A DNA stretch of 64,000 bases, from NCBI GenBank assembly GCA_030280995.1, contig JASXTE010000007.1, forward strand, positions 3,332,001 through 3,396,000, given 5' to 3'. Each line of letters begins with the position of its first letter. Position 1 is the first letter of the stretch. The notes below the pieces were generated by a model, which saw only the letters and a program-made list of their open reading frames with translations, did no database searches and was not told the DNA's origin. The translations under genes were made by a program, and so were the position numbers. This document shows, piece after piece, positions 22,432-32,519 of the stretch. Origin of the DNA: Hemileia vastatrix. Its lineage: Eukaryota; Basidiomycota; Pucciniomycetes; Pucciniales; Zaghouaniaceae.

Positions 22432-22974
22432 CTACTTACCAAGGGATAGGAGAAGCCCTAGTTTTTGGCACTTTTGATTTGGCTTGTAAGGGTGATTTGA
22501 AGTGGTCTGATGAGGGGCTGGATCCCTGTTGCAGTTGTGGCTGTCCCACTTTTGGTGAAACCAATCCCATTTCCTATTTTCCATCAGGATCTTTTCTTGA
22601 GACTGACCTGATCCTCTTTGTGTAGGGGGTTGCTGGTTTAGCTGTACTCCCTTCAGCTCTTCCAGCGTTTGGTTTAGTTTCTGGAATCCTATCCAGCAGT
22701 TGCTTTCCACTTTTTTTACCTCTTTGATTATGGAAGACTTAAATTCCTCCAACTTCAGAACTTTTCTGGAAAAGTGGGACCTTTGATGCTGAAGAGGAGG
22801 TGATTTCTTCTTTATAGTTATCTTTCTTAGGAGGTCATCCTTTTCTATATGTTCATTTTTTTCTGCCTGGGGTAAGACTGACCTTCCATAGTGATGGCTT
22901 GGTATATTGTTCTTAGCTTTAGACCTGGTATTAAACACGGTTTTATCACTTAAATTGTCCTGTGGAGCACTCAT
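22432..22974 (-). CDS. Cv3 first gag-region ORF (180 residues, open)
   Basis: It starts Met-Ser-Ala-Pro-Gln-Asp at 22974, the same start as the Cv1 ORF at 53680. It is basic and Gln rich with predicted helix, and contains Trp-Lys/Asp-Trp-Phe-His-Gln-x-Trp near residue 140. It is continuous here, whereas in Cv1 a one-base insertion splits the same protein over two frames. It ends just before the frame that continues into gag-pol, so the family may express a short leader protein separately from gag-pol. No known domain was recognised. Confidence 0.5.
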   Translation of the reverse strand: MSAPQDNLSDKTVFNTRSKAKNNIPSHHYGRSVLPQAEKNEHIEKDDLLRKITIKKKSPPLQHQRSHFSRKVLKLEEFKSSIIKEVKKVESNCWIGFQKLNQTLEELKGVQLNQQPPTQRGSGQSQEKILMENRKWDWFHQKWDSHNCNRDPAPHQTTSNHPYKPNQKCQKLGLLLSLGK

Positions 22975-23458
22975 AATGTCTGAAATAACTATTCTTTATG
23001 CCTACAAAAGGGAAAACCTGTATGGTGGTCAGTAGACAAAAAATATTAGTAATATAAATACTAATAAAAGTGCTGGAGCTTACACTGAATTTATATTCTT
23101 ATTTATTGAAATAATATATAATATAAATTCAAAAATAATTTGTTAAAAATTAAATAATAAGTTTAACTAGGCGTTTAAAAGGAAGAATAATTATCTTACC
23201 AAGCTTTAAAAAAATACCAATTTTATTGGGTTTATATTGGGTACAGTTACTACTGTAAATATCTATTTTTTATTTTGAAAAATTAGTGCAATTATTATAA
23301 GGGTTCTTTTCTGAAATAACTGAGTTATGATGACCCACTAATGTGCTTCATACCCAAATATTTGGTTTCTATGAGCTATACTATAATAAAAATCATATCC
23401 TGAGGCTTATACTAAATAAATAGTAATAATTAAGGAAAGACCTGCAATTGTCAGTGTG

Positions 23459-24625
23459 TGCTAGTATCTAAGTATGATTTAATAGTAAATATTAATGGTC
23501 CTACTACTAATTGATAAATTATTTAGTGATTAAACCTCAGTAGAAGACTAATAAAATAGTTACACTCAGTATTAGCTCACAATATTTGGATTGGTGTGGG
23601 CTAGTGATGGAAAATAGGTTAATAAAATATAGTTATAGCTAATATAAAGATGATATCAATTTATAAATGTTTAAAATATATTTTTATATGATAATAATTG
23701 TTTTATAATATTTATTTAAGTTCTAGTAAGTAAGTGATGTCCAATAACCCATCAAATCCTCCCTTACTTATACCAAAATCCACTGGAGTGCACAGACCTT
23801 CAATCCAGATGATGTCACTACTCTCCCTGGAAATGACAGCACTGTGAGGGCCCATCACCTCACCATGGGGTCCACTACAAGAAGTTTAAGCACCCAGATA
23901 TCCATTAAGGACCCTCCATCACAATTAATGACATCATAAACCCATACCATAAATAGAGAAAACAGATAAAAGCGGATACCATAAAGAAACAGGCAAAATA
24001 ACTCATCCAAATAGTATAGAATGATACCCAAAGAATATAGAGGAACCAAATAAACTGTCCAAGCCCCCTATGAAATTTCCAGTAATCCATATTAACCTTG
24101 TAATCATATCCCAACCCATCCATCCATGAAAATCCATCAAAGGAAGCAGATTAAGTTGTCCAAACTGGATATATGCACCTGAAAAAGGTTTATATGCTTG
24201 TGTATGTGTTGTGATTCCATTGAATATGTTCATATGACCTAAAATAAGCAGAAACATAAATCTGATAGGCTATTTAGAGGTTAAAACTTTCTTATAGACC
24301 TATATATACGTAATATAACTACATATTTCATTGTAGAAGAGGTTTATGCATACATATAAGCTTATAAATGTCTATAATTACTTAATATCACTTAAGATAA
24401 GTATATTATGACTAATTTAGCACCTTAATAAGTATTATGGGGCTATGGATAAGCTATTTAAACTTATATAAGTCATTTAATAGTGTAATATATATATATA
24501 TATAAGCATAATAAACAAATATATAAGTATTATAGCCATAATTGTTACTAATAAGCTTAATTCCATTAAGGTTATCTTATTTTAAGCATAGGAAATACTC
24601 AGTCTTAAGAATACCTAGTCTGACA
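23459..24625 (-). repeat. Cv3 5' LTR (1167 bp)
   Basis: It runs between TGTCAG at 23459 and CTGACA at 24625. It aligns with the Cv1 LTRs along its length but is much more diverged ('tatgatttaatagtaaatat' versus 'tatgatataatagtgttatt'). Next to it on the internal side (23445-23458) is 'aagacctgcaatt', matching the Cv1 primer-binding zone. Confidence 0.9.
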
Positions 24626-25166
24626 CTATTTTGATGTACAATTTTTTATGCTTAGTTAATATAGTTTAAAACAATATTGAGAAAGTAAATTAACTACTTG
24701 TACTAGTATAATAATTATTTAAATTTAAGCAAGTAACTATTCTAATAAAGTAAAAATGTTATTAAAATAATTTAGTTTAATTTTTTACTTGTTTTAATTT
24801 ATTTATTTATGTATTTACTTATTTATTGATTTATTGACCCCATTTTGAGTAAGAAGAGTTCTTAATAACTTTGTAAAGTACTTTATTTATATGGTTTAAT
24901 ATATATAATTAATTAATTAATTAATTTCATTATAAGTTGATGTTTTTACTTATAATACTTTGTAATAAATTAATTATAAATTTCTTATCATTAAGTACAT
25001 AAAAATATAATAACCTTTTTATAGAATATATTTTAAAATGTATTTAAATGTATATACAGTAGATATTATAATATTTAATTTGTATATATTCAAATCCAAT
25101 TTTTCTCTTATTTTAATTTAAAATAAGATTTTACTTGACTCTCAGTATATCCTGGCTGACATTATT

Positions 25167-25696
25167 TCTTAATTGCTATTTCATTGATGGACATCACCAG
25201 CTTATGAAATAACTACTAAGGCATCCATTTCACACTTCAGATCATACACACAAATCCTCAATAACATGGCACAAAGATTTATGCACATTATAGATGAGCT
25301 ACAATCTATTGAAGAATAATAAATCATATTTAGAGATCTTTTAGAGTCAATTAGTTCAAGTAATTTAGCCCATAAGAAATTTTTTATTAATTGCTATTGC
25401 ATTGATGGACATCACCAGCTTTTGAAAGACTACTGTAATACAAATAATAACTACAACTCAACCATGTTTCACTGCCAATTTTGTATTGGTAAAACTCCAT
25501 TTCTACAAATTTCTAACAATATATAGCTACATAATGTATATATTGGACACAGAAAACTGTATGTCAAATGTGAAGCACTTGGGTTGCTCGCTAATGCTTA
25601 TTTATGACAAAGCAAGTTGTTCTTCTTGGGGGTGTCAATTAGGAGACCTTTTTTTCCTAGATTCAGTCAAAATAAATAAGTTATTATTAAGCTAAT
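25167..25696 (+). pseudogene. P0 transposase N-terminal remnant (second part) with internal duplication
   Basis: This continues the remnant at 5350-5468 after the S3 insertion. A block of about 200 bp (25205-25440) repeats 5285-5468 plus 25167-25205. After the duplication the translation reads Asp-Gly-His-His-Gln-Leu-Leu-Lys-Asp-Tyr, then Met-Phe-His-Cys-x-Phe ... Phe-Leu-x-Ile, reminiscent of Asp-Tyr-Phe ... Phe-Arg-Arg-Arg-Phe in PIF transposases. It is broken by stops and ends where H3 is inserted. Confidence 0.35.
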
Positions 25697-25717
25697 AGGG
25701 GGTATCAATGTTGACCA

Positions 25718-25742
25718 ATCCACAATTAAATTAATTGTGGAT
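25718..25742. promoter_or_regulatory. Subterminal palindrome of H3, left end
   Basis: ATCCACAATTAA, one A, TTAATTGTGGAT: perfect 12-bp arms, 21 bp inside the left terminus, at the position equivalent to the H2 left palindrome. In H1 the same site (8323-8346) is imperfect. Confidence 0.8.
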
Positions 25743-26209
25743 AAAAATTCTTATACCCCAATTATCTTCCACAATTATTTTTGCTAATAATTGGGTTATT
25801 AGACACTTTACGTGTCAATGTTCAGCTCTTATATGACATTTTTCTACTCAATTTTTCATAACCACATCTTGGACAACTTTCTGTCATAACCACATGTTGC
25901 ACAACTTTCTGCCATAACCACATCTTGGACTACTCTCTGGATATGCCTTCTGCCTTGCTGCCCATTCCCATTTTCATCCCATCCTGTTCATTTATCCTCT
26001 CAGAACTTCTCCCCATTTCATCTATTTGATTGTGCTCCTTTTCATCTCACTCTCTCATCTGCTTGTTTCTACTCCTTTTCATCTTGCTATCTCATCTGTT
26101 TGTTTCTGCTCCTTTTCATCTCACTATCTCATCTGCTTGTTTCTGCTCCTTTTCATCTCGCTATCTCATCTGCTTGTTTCTGCTCCTTTTCATCTTTAAT
26201 TATCTTAAC

Positions 26210-27653
26210 ATGCCTTGTCATAGAACTTCTCAAATGCAGGAATCACCCAGTTGTTCTTCAAATCCCACTACTCTCTCTGTCCCCCACTCTGCTGAGAAAT
26301 CCAAAATTGTTCAACTAAAGAAAGATGATCATCTCATTCTTATCAACTGGCTAAAAACTAAATCTAACTTTGATTCTTGTTTTGGTACTGAGTATGAAAC
26401 TAAAGTAGGACTGCCCCCCACATCAAAAGTTAATGGTTATCTTCTAATGGCCAACAAATTACGGAATAAGACTAAGGGAAGATAGATAGATCTTATACCA
26501 AAACAGATGTCTGAGCGCTTCAAGCATTATTGAGCCAAGGAAAAGAAGGCAAAGACTCTTTCATCTTCTACTGGTTTTGGTATTACTGACCTCAATATCA
26601 GTAAGGGCAGCAAATCCATAGATGATAAACTTGATTCTTTATGTCCTTACTTTAAAGAGATGGATTCCATTTTTGGAGAGCGGGCTGATGTTAATCCTAC
26701 AAACATGTTGGATGGTGAAGTTCCTATCCCCATATATGATGTTGAAACAAATCTTTTTCCTTCTTCTTCTACTCAAGCCTCCCCTCATTTAACTTCCACA
26801 AATCAAGATATATTCTCAATAGATCCTTATGGAGATATAAACCAACCTGATCTAACTCAATTACGTTTTTTTCTTTTATCTTATCAATTCTTTTTTATTT
26901 ACATTTTCTTATTTATAAATAGGCTTAAGAACTAACGCAGGTGCCACAATCAACTGATTCAGAAGCCAGAAAAAATGAAGAGGATGAAAATGTGACCTTG
27001 AAAAAAAGGAGAAGGGCTTCAAGTAGTCTGAATTTCCACTCTCAAAGAAGAAGAAAAAGTGGTACTTCATCTTAAAACCTTTTTTATTCTATCAAATAAT
27101 TTTTGGAGAAACGTGAAGCTGTTAAGTGATACCAAACCTCTTAATACTTTACTCTGATTTTCTTCTACTTTTTGTTAATATTTCTTATCACTCTAGAACA
27201 AGTGAAAGTTGCTAAAGAGACTCTAAAGTTGGAAAAATAAAAATATGAGCTCTCTTTAAGAAGGGATGACAGGGTACATGATTTGGAAGAGAAGAAGTTT
27301 GAACTATCTTCACGGAAGGATGATAGGGCACAAGACTTGGAGGAGAGGAAGTATGAACCTTCTTTACAGAAGGATTATAGGGCACAAGACTTGGAGGAGA
27401 GGAAGTACGAACTTTCTTTATGGAAGAATGATAGGTCACAAGACTTGAAGGAGAAGAAATTCAAGTTATCTTTAAGTATTGAAAAATCAAAGAAAGTGGA
27501 GAAAGCACTAGAGCATCAAAACATCATGGAACAGATGAAATTTAAGCTTGATTGTGAAACAAACTCCAATAAGAAAGATTTCTTGATAGAATGTGTTAAA
27601 GCTAATAAATCTGTTGTGGAAATTCAATGTTTAATGAAATTTTTGATGACTAG
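26210..27653 (+). pseudogene. Myb/SANT-like DNA-binding partner protein of H3 (degenerate)
   Basis: The start ATG is at 26210. The N-terminal domain, Arg-Phe-x-x-Tyr, Thr-Gly-Phe-Gly-Ile and Met-Asp-Ser-Ile-Phe-Gly-Glu-Arg blocks match H1. The C-terminal exon (27197-27653) is a coiled coil with about four and a half 18-residue repeats (Leu-Glu-Glu-Arg-Lys-Tyr-Glu-Leu-Ser-Leu-x-Lys-Asp-Asp-Arg-Ala-Gln-Asp). Defects seen against H1 are a small indel at about 26480 (gatagatagat), a TGA for CGA at about 26531, and loss of the donor of the 75-nt intron (ctg-ttaagtg instead of ctg-gtaagtg, 27122). Confidence 0.75.
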
Positions 27654-27859
27654 TTTGTTTTATATATCTCACACTTCAATTGTTAATAATTAATTGTACA
27701 TTAATTTTTATCTTAATTTCCTTTATTTTTTTACTCTATCCATCATTAGTTGAATTTTCATATTTTAATGATATAAATTCACTTTTAAATACAATTTTCA
27801 AGATTTTTTAATGTTCAAAATTATTTTTTAGTTTAAATTTTCAAGTCAAATTTGAAAAT

Positions 27860-28390
27860 TTCCCAATCTCACCCCTGCATTTGATTGAACTAAAGGTTGG
27901 GTATCACCAAAATTCTTTCAAGTAAAGAATTTTGCAAGTCTTATATGAAATTTTCGAAATACTCCCCCCTGCATTTTGTTGAAGTAATAGATGGTTATCA
28001 CCAAAATTTCAAGTTAAATTTTTTTTTAAGTCTGATATGAAAATTCGGGGATACCCCTCCCAGTATTTTATTGAATTAAGGAAAGGGTATCACAAAAATT
28101 CTTTCAAGTAAAGAATTTTGCAAGTCTTATATGAAATTTTGGCAATACTCCCCCCTAAATATTTTTGAAGTAACGGATGGGTATCACCAAAATTTCAAGT
28201 CAAATTTTTTTTAAGTCTGATATGAAAATTTGGAAATATTCCCCTCTGTATTTTATTGAATTAAAGAAAGGGTATCATCAAATTTTCAATTCAATTAAGG
28301 AAAGGGTATCATCAAAATTTCAAGTCAAATTCTTTTTTAAAGTCTGATATGAAAATTTGGCAATACCCCCCCTGCAATTTATTGAATCAA
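27860..28390. repeat. H-family minisatellite in H3
   Basis: Six or so degenerate units of about 90 bp with 'ttggcaatacccccc' and 'gaattaaggaaagggtatca'. It sits directly 3' of the Myb gene, as in H1. Confidence 0.8.
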
Positions 28391-28399
28391 AGAAATCAA

Positions 28400-28930
28400 A
28401 TGGAAAAAAAAATTAAAATTGAAAATTTCTACAACCAATTATTTTCACTAGTCCCAATCAAGTTTTCCTATATTATATAATAGCCATTAGAACAACCTAA
28501 GGCCAGATGCACCATTATATAAAAAATTAATCTATCTTGATGTAACTTTAAAAAAAATTGGAAGAGACAAATCCAAAATTAAAAAAAAAATTAAAATTGA
28601 AAATTTCTACAACCAATTATTTTCACCAGTCCCAATCAATTTTTCTTATTTTATATAATAGCCAGTAGAACAACCTAAGGCCAGATGCAGAATTATATAA
28701 AAAAGTAATCTATCTTGATGTAACTTTAAAAAAAATTGGAAGAGACAAATCCAAAATTAAAATTGAAAATTTCTACAACGAATTATTTTCACCAGTCCCA
28801 ATCAAGTTTTCTTATTTTATATAATAGCCATTAGAACAACCTAAGGCCAGATGCACCATTATATAAAGAAGTAATCTATCTTGATGTAACTTTAAAAAAT
28901 AATTGGAAGAGACAAATCCAAAATTAAAAA
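28400..28930. repeat. Triple tandem repeat (~165-175 bp units)
   Basis: Three consecutive copies of a unit containing 'accagtcccaatcaag', 'ataatagccattagaacaac', 'ctaaggccagatgcaccatt' and 'ttggaagagacaaatcc'. H1 has a single copy (10725-10860), so the amplification is specific to H3. Confidence 0.9.
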
Positions 28931-29134
28931 AAAAATAAAAAAGGATAAATAAAATTGAAAAAGAGGAAAATAAAAAGGGAAGTTTAAAAAAATAAAATAA
29001 AATAAAATATATAAAAAATTTAATAAAAGAGAAAAAAAAAGGAAAATTTTTTTGGAAGAAAATATTTAATGAGAGAAAAAATATAATATTTTATTTGCAA
29101 TACTTGGCAGATCTACTAAGAACAATTTTTTTAT

Positions 29135-30415
29135 CTAAATTTTATTTTTTTTATTATTAATACGATTAATAAGACTTTCATTTATTTGGAATGAACAGCC
29201 AAAATGGGTAAATTCTTTACAAGAATTTAAAGTTGGAGGTGCTTTAGTTGTTTGATTCCAGTGTTGAGATGAATTCCATATAGCCTCAACTATTCCATTG
29301 GCACTACCAAAATCAATAATACATTTATGGTTAGGAAAATAAAGGCCATGTCCCTCATCAGAAGAGGGTGAAGGAATAGGAACACCAGTCTCTGGATTAA
29401 TATAAGAGAATATTCCAAATGTTAGAGAATTTTTGTCATTTTTATCTAGATGAACATGATTGTAAAATCCATTATAAGTGATGATAACATTTGAACAAAA
29501 AACATAATCATCTATTGCTTCTTCCCATTCAGGGTCAGACCAATTTGGTAAACCAGATTCTAAAGCAAGTTGATGGTTTTTTTGAAAATCTTGAAAAAAT
29601 AATTTTTTAAAACAATTTGCCAAGAAAATATTAAATGATCCAAAAGAATTCCATTGCTTCAGATATTCTTCCATTTTCTCCGGCTTCAAATTTTTCAATA
29701 AAGAATAAATTCCTGAAATATATGAAAAAATTAAAAATAATCTATAATAAAAATTTTTTTACATACCGAAAGAAACTCCATGATCATATCCTGGTCGCCA
29801 ACCAAAACCTTTCATTACACCAGAAATCATATTTTTATTTGATAAGGGTTGTCAAACCAAAGCCATTTTATAGAGAGTAGAAATTAAATCAGAAAGCTGG
29901 AAAAAAACTTCATCCTTTTTCCCATTAAATGAATGAACTTCTAAGATGAATTGAGGTTTGTATCCATTATTGACAACTGCAACAATGAGATCTATACCAC
30001 CTTCTGTAAGGTTTTTGATGTTTCAGTAAAAAAAAGTTTTCTTAACATTTGATATTGAAGTCTTATAAAATTTGAGATCGTCCAAATTTCCAAAGAATTT
30101 TTTGCAAAATATCTTCATTCTAATAAATTTTCTATTTTTATAGAATTTTGTCTTTGAATTGCTTGATTCTTTAGCTGGTTCCATGATTTTCTGCTTTTTA
30201 TTTCCTGGTAAGGAAAGCTCAGAATGATTAGGAGAAGGAATAGAATGGAAGGACATTGAAGAGATAGAAGAAAGTAAAGATAAAGAAAAAGAATTTGAAT
30301 GTATTTGATGATTATTCTTGGAGCTTTCAAGATTTTAAGACAAGGAAGAAAGTGAAAATAAAGATGATTCAGAAGAAATTGATGATAATGAAGATGAGAA
30401 AGTTGAATTTTCCAT
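29135..30415 (-). CDS. TET/JBP-like 2OG-Fe(II) dioxygenase (H3 copy), two coding exons
   Basis: The start ATG at 30415 follows a splice acceptor 'ttcccag'. Exon A (30415-29767) encodes a Ser-rich N-terminus, a basic region and a conserved lead-in ending Trp-Arg-Pro-Gly-Tyr-Asp-His-Gly-Val-Ser. A 54-nt intron (29766-29713, gtatgt...ttcag) follows. Exon B (29712-29135) encodes the double-stranded beta-helix core: Asn-Val-Ile-Ile-Thr-Tyr-x-x-Phe-Tyr-Asn, the iron-binding His-Leu-Asp (about residue 295), Phe-Gly-Ile-Phe-Ser-Tyr-Ile-Asn, Asp-Phe-Gly-Ser-Ala-Asn-Gly and Thr-His-Phe-Gly-Cys-Ser-Phe-Gln-Ile-Asn, with Arg of the 2-oxoglutarate site after it. Total about 408 codons. Exon B is fully open. 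Exon A has three stops (near 30338, 30026 and 29854). Family members oxidise 5-methylcytosine in DNA. The position held by His in H2 (...His-Gln-Thr-Thr) is Asn here. Confidence 0.7.
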
Positions 30416-30429
30416 AGTAACTTCCTGGG

Positions 30430-31000
30430 AAAAAAAATATAAAACCAAAAAGTTAAGAATAAAAAAATAAATATATTAAAAAAACCCCCAACAATAAAAA
30501 ATTGTCAGTAAAATAATTGAAAAGAAAAAAAAAATTTGGTAAAAAAAAAATTAAATTAGTTGCAAAAAAATGAGTAATTAATTTTGAAAAAAAATAAAAT
30601 TTCAAAATAAAAACCTGAATTATAATTAAATAACAAGGTAAAACAAAATACCCCAAAAAAAAGAGTAAATAAATAAAATTTAAAATAAATTCAGTTAATT
30701 TAAATTAAAAATAAATAAATAATTAAAAATTACTTACCTGCTATTGGAAATACTTGTTGATATCATTCAATCCAATTTATTAAAATATAAATAAAAAAAT
30801 TGATTTCAGTCAATTTCAGAATAATTAATTATTTGAGAAAACAAACACAAATATAAAAAATTAAATTACCTGATTTATTTTGGAAATAGGGGGAAATGTC
30901 CAGAAACTAAAGGAAAGAAAAATAAATTCTGTAAAAAAAATTAAAAAGCAGATATTAGTCTTTTTTTTCTTCAAAATGCCCTCCTTGTCAACCACAACCC
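30430..31000. other. AT-rich intron-like sequence upstream of the H3 TET coding exons
   Basis: Long A-rich runs between the coding exon A and the C/G-rich foldback. On the minus strand it lies between the leader exon donor at 31812 and the acceptor near 30427, so it is probably intron. Frames here are of low complexity. Confidence 0.5.
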
Positions 31001-31625
31001 CCCTTTAGTGCCCCTTTACCCTCCCTTTATCCCTTCTTTACCCCTTCTTTACCCCCCCTTACCCACCTCAAACCCCCCCTTTAGTCCCCCTTTACCCTCC
31101 TTTTACCACCCCTTTATCCCTTCTTTACCCCTTCTTTACCCCTTCTTTACCCCCCCTTTACCCCCCTTTACCCCCCTTTACCCCCCTTTACCCCCCTTTA
31201 CCCCCCCTCTACCCCTCCCTTTACCACCCTTTACCACCCTTTACCCCCCATTTTCCCCTTCTTTACCCTCCCTTTACCCCCTACTTGGCCCCCTCAAGCC
31301 CCCCCTTTACCCCCTCAGACCCACCTCAAACCCCCCCTTGAACCCCTCCAAACCCCCCCTACACCTAACTTATCAAATCGTTACCAATTAGATAAGTAGG
31401 TGGTGGGGGGGGTGTGGAGCGGTATGAGGGGAGATTTGAGGGGGGTTTGAGGGGGCCAAGGGGGGTAAATGGAGTGTAAAGAAGTGGTAAAGGGGAGGAG
31501 TTGAGGTGGCCAAGAAGGGGAGAAGGGGTGGTATGGAGTAAGACAAGGAGGGGGGAAAGGGAGGGACTTGAGGTGGCCAAGAAGGGGAGAAATGAGGGGG
31601 GAAAGGGGGATGATGGAGGGTGAAA
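31000..31625. repeat. C-rich / G-rich long inverted repeat
   Basis: From 31000 to 31360 the plus strand is a degenerate array of 'ccccccttta' and 'cccctcaaac' units. From 31395 to 31625 it is the G-rich complement ('gaggggggtttgaggggg', 'gtaaaggggaggag'). The two arms meet at a near-palindrome around 31362-31402 (acctaacttatc / gataagtaggt). The Pro-rich frames across it are artefacts of the repeat. It lies inside the presumed intron of the TET gene. Confidence 0.8.
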
Positions 31626-31812
31626 AAAAAGAAAAAAAAAAGATAGAACAAAAAAAACAAAATTAGTCTAACCTTGAAAACAAAAAAAAAGCACTTACAG
31701 GACAGAAAAAAAAGAAAAAAAAAAAGACAAAAAAAAAAGAGAAAAAATAAAAGAGAAAAAATAAATTATTAGCAAGTAAAAAAAATCAAAAATAAGAAAA
31801 AGAATGACTTAC

Positions 31813-32490
31813 CTGGAGAGATGAGTTGAGAAATAGAGGAATGAAATAGAGGAATTGAAAATATTTGACAGATGTTTGAGGAGAGGATGAAAAGGATATG
31901 AGTGATGAATGAAAAAAAAAAAACACTGACAAAATATGTGATTTCATGTTGAGCTGGTGAAAGAAAACCAATAAAGCCCCAAATACGTAGAAAAATCCAC
32001 TGCAACTACTAAAACCCTTAAAACACATAATTAAGCTATGACAGCATTGTGACATAAAATATAGAGCCAAATTAGCTCTACTTAATGCTACTAAGCACTT
32101 AACCCTAAGACTTAAGGTTAGCCTGAAAAACACAAAAAACAAAATTAAACAGCTATCTTTTAGAAATGAACAATGAGTAAAGGACCCCCTAAAACTTGGA
32201 ATATGAAAAATATCATAAAGACAACAAATATAGAGAAAATCCAGAGCTATCCAATGGTAGTACCCACATACCTGTAGTCCCAATATTCACTGAATAAAAC
32301 CAGAAAAACACTCAATTATTCAACCAATGCCAATTAAGACATACCAAAACAACACCAACCAGAGCAAAAAGGTGTCTGCCAATGTTGGAAAACCACACCA
32401 TATATTCAAAAAAAATGAATTTCATCAAACAAAAATACAAGACAAGTGAATAAAGTATACAAAGTGGAAATTTGGAAAGTATGAAAAATA
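31813..32490 (-). promoter_or_regulatory. Leader block of the TET/JBP-like gene, H3 copy, with a ~390-bp insertion
   Basis: On the minus strand it reads as the block at 14290-14580 and ends '...catctctccag' before the donor 'gtaagtcatt' at 31812. Between about 31995 and 32395 an unrelated stretch interrupts the homology with H2 and H4. I found no clear terminal repeats on it. Transcription from here would place the oxygenase about 1.4 kb downstream after splicing. Confidence 0.55.
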
Positions 32491-32519
32491 GAAATAAAAG
32501 GGTTGTGTGTCAAAATGGT

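Larger units (their letters stand above)
7262..24625 (-). mobile_element. Cv3: decayed Ty3/gypsy chromovirus, minus strand
   Basis: The 5' LTR (minus orientation) is 23459-24625. Only part of the 3' LTR survives, at 7262-7593 plus 13555-13634. The flanks CTATG (7257-7261) and CTATT (24626-24630) look like a 5-bp TSD with one change. The internal region runs from 23458 down to 13635, interrupted by H2 (13854-17400) and M1 (22048-22286); S2 interrupts the 3' LTR. Its own length is about 7.6 kb. It is a close relative of Cv1 but carries many stops and frameshifts. Confidence 0.85.
5469..25161 (-). mobile_element. S3: solo LTR (minus), split by S1 and Cv3
   Basis: On the minus strand it starts TGTCAGCCAGG at 25161 and ends ...CCCGCCAACA at 5469. 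TTATT is duplicated at 5464-5468 and 25162-25166. Its own sequence (5469-5861, 6989-7261, 24626-25161) totals about 1.2 kb and matches S1 and S2. No internal coding region remains, so it is a solo LTR left by LTR-LTR recombination, and it later received two further insertions. Confidence 0.8.

Noticed and set aside
24003..24257. A minus-strand frame of 84 residues.
   Set aside because: It lies inside the Cv3 5' LTR and is a decayed relative of the LTR frame in Cv1.
31140..31210. A telomere-like array (ccccccttta repeated).
   Set aside because: The unit is not the fungal CCCTAA telomere repeat, it is irregular, and it has an inverted partner 200 bp away inside a transposon.
31008..31660. Pro/Leu-rich frames on both strands.
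   Set aside because: They arise from the C-rich/G-rich inverted repeat, and overlapping frames on both strands are equally open.
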